DNA of 14,627 bases from an uncultured Collinsella sp. Lineage in GTDB: Bacteria > Actinomycetota > Coriobacteriia > Coriobacteriales > Coriobacteriaceae. This document shows, piece after piece, positions 13,309 through 14,627 of the stretch; position 1 is the first letter of the stretch; each line of letters starts with the position of its first letter. Both the position numbers and the translations under genes were made by a program. Below the pieces are notes generated by a model. The model was not told the origin of the DNA. It did no database searches and saw only the letters and a list, made by a program, of their open reading frames with translations. The stretch lies in contig UQLC01000033.1 of assembly GCA_900541795.1 (NCBI GenBank), positions 1-14,627 of the forward strand, in the 5' to 3' direction.

Positions 13309-14598
13309 ATGCGTCGCAAGGCAGACGAGCTCCTTAGGGAATGGCGAGACAGGGCCGATAGAAAACCTTTGCTGGTCAAAGGCGTGCGCCAGTGTGGCAA
13401 GACCTATCTGCTCAGAACGTACGCTCAAGATCTTTTCGAATCGGTTGTCTACGTTAATCTTGAGAACGACCGGTCGGCGCGAGCGGATTTTTCGGGCGGT
13501 CTTGACCCTCATTCGATCGTACGCGCGATCGAGGCTCGTACGGGACAGCGTATCGTGCCTGGCAAAACTTTACTGTTCATTGACGAGATCCAGGCATGCG
13601 AGGAAGCGCTCACTTCCCTTAAATACTTTTGCGAAGATGCTCCCGAGTATTATGTTGCGGCTGCTGGGTCGCTTCTTGGGGTTGCCATTAACCATCAGTC
13701 GTATTCGTTCCCCGTTGGAAAGACCGACTTGATTGAGATGACTCCACTCGATTTCGAGGAGTTTCTCTGGGCGATGGGGCACGATCAGCTGGTCGACGAG
13801 ATACGCTCATCATTCGAGTTAATGGCTCCTCTTGCGCCAAGCCTTCATGAAAAGGCGCTTGGGCTCTATCGACAGTATCTTGTTGTTGGCGGAATGCCCG
13901 AGGCGGTCCAAACGTACATCGATGATCAGTCAATCATTGATGTGGCCGAAAAGCATCGGATTATTCTCGACGGATATTCCGCCGACACCAATAAATATGC
14001 TGATGAACGCTTGAGCGCAAAGACGCGTGCGTGCTTCGATTCCATTCCACAGCAGCTTGCCAAAGAGAATCGTAAATTTCAATACAAGGTAGTGCGAGCG
14101 GGGGGCAATGCGTCTCTCTTTGGAGATGCTCTCGACTGGCTTGTATTGTCGGGTACGGTGGCGCGCTGCAGCCTAGTCGGGCAGATCGAAAGCCCCTTAG
14201 AGGCCTTCGTTAACCCTTCTGCTTTTAAAATCTATCAGGCGGATACAGGGCTCCTCGTCTCCAAGGCCGGTGCACAACGCGCCGATATTCTTGCCGGCAT
14301 CGGTGGTACATTCATGGGTGCACTTACCGAAAACTATGTTGCCCAACAGCTTTCAGCCATGGGCTATCCGCTGCATTATTGGGCGCGAGACAATCGTGCG
14401 GAAATCGACTTTGTAGTAGAGAAACAGGGATGCTTGTCTGCGATTGAAGTCAAGGCGGGGGAGAACACAAGATCTCGAAGCCTGTCCTCACTTAAAAAGA
14501 CCCATCCGGGCGTGCGCCTTATCAGGCTATCGACTAAGCCCTTTGGAATGAATGATGGGCTTATGTCTGTTCCACTTTATGCGGCATTATGTCTATAG
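13309..14598 (+). CDS. AAA ATPase with DUF4143 C-terminal domain
   Basis: 429 residues. The ATPase half has Walker A GVRQCGKT (25-32), Walker B LLFIDEIQ (88-95) and the sensor strand VAAAGSLLGVA (116-126). The second half carries the DUF4143 signature YLVVGGMPEAV and ends in a nuclease-like fold with AEIDF (Asp367) and IEVKAG (Glu380, Lys382), the PD-(D/E)xK arrangement. Proteins of this type are widespread in gut bacteria; their function is unknown, though a nucleic-acid or toxin-related role has been suggested. The ATG at 13309 has GGGAAGG six bases upstream. It stands alone with its own promoter. Base composition is lower in GC than the left part, which suggests transfer. Confidence 0.88.
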   Translation: MRRKADELLREWRDRADRKPLLVKGVRQCGKTYLLRTYAQDLFESVVYVNLENDRSARADFSGGLDPHSIVRAIEARTGQRIVPGKTLLFIDEIQACEEALTSLKYFCEDAPEYYVAAAGSLLGVAINHQSYSFPVGKTDLIEMTPLDFEEFLWAMGHDQLVDEIRSSFELMAPLAPSLHEKALGLYRQYLVVGGMPEAVQTYIDDQSIIDVAEKHRIILDGYSADTNKYADERLSAKTRACFDSIPQQLAKENRKFQYKVVRAGGNASLFGDALDWLVLSGTVARCSLVGQIESPLEAFVNPSAFKIYQADTGLLVSKAGAQRADILAGIGGTFMGALTENYVAQQLSAMGYPLHYWARDNRAEIDFVVEKQGCLSAIEVKAGENTRSRSLSSLKKTHPGVRLIRLSTKPFGMNDGLMSVPLYAALCL

Positions 14599-14627
14599 GG
14601 ATGATGCTGCTGAAATGCATGGGGCCC

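Overview
The window looks like a piece of accessory chromosome from a high-GC gut actinobacterium of the class Coriobacteriia (Collinsella/Olsenella-like). This is inferred from base composition, strong GGAGG-type ribosome binding sites and the gene set; no 16S or other marker gene is present. I see no tRNA, rRNA or CRISPR array.

Left part (1-3400, minus strand): a five-gene operon of the lantibiotic-immunity / antimicrobial-peptide-resistance type (LanFEG or CprABC-like). It runs ABC ATPase, permease, permease, YxeA-like protein, OmpR-type response regulator. Each of the three transporter genes carries one small frameshift, and two of these lie exactly in dinucleotide runs. The response regulator stops matching its family about 65 bp from the window edge, next to a 38-bp perfect palindrome.

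Rearranged part (3400-6960): fragments and small genes. A TetR N-terminus is fused to a type I restriction HsdS C-terminus. These are followed by a ToxN/AbiQ-like toxin gene with a structured leader and a terminator, a YjdF/DUF2992 gene with a damaged start, and a small membrane PH-domain protein whose 5' end overlaps an ArsR vestige. About 900 bp then hold mostly inverted repeats and remnants, ending in a DUF4143 ATPase fragment with an internal stop.

Right part (6960-13200): intact, compact genes with a redox/NAD flavour. They are a MerR regulator facing a MerR-type operator, a carboxymuconolactone-decarboxylase/cupin fusion, and three consecutive Sir2-like genes. The outer two Sir2 genes resemble the SirTM type, with Gln at the usual catalytic His position and zinc cysteines; the middle one lacks the zinc module. 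Next come a divergent TetR regulator, a small cupin, a divergent HxlR regulator with interlocked inverted repeats in front of it, and an iron-sulfur-flavoprotein-like reductase. The three regulator/target pairs suggest electrophile or redox stress responses, but no substrate can be read from the sequence.

Right end: an intact AAA/DUF4143 ATPase with a PD-(D/E)xK-like C-terminus. Its promoter sits inside a 9-bp inverted repeat.

The most interesting item is the tandem Sir2 trio divergent from a TetR gene. The clustered frameshifts and the edge palindrome must be checked against raw reads before any biology is built on them.
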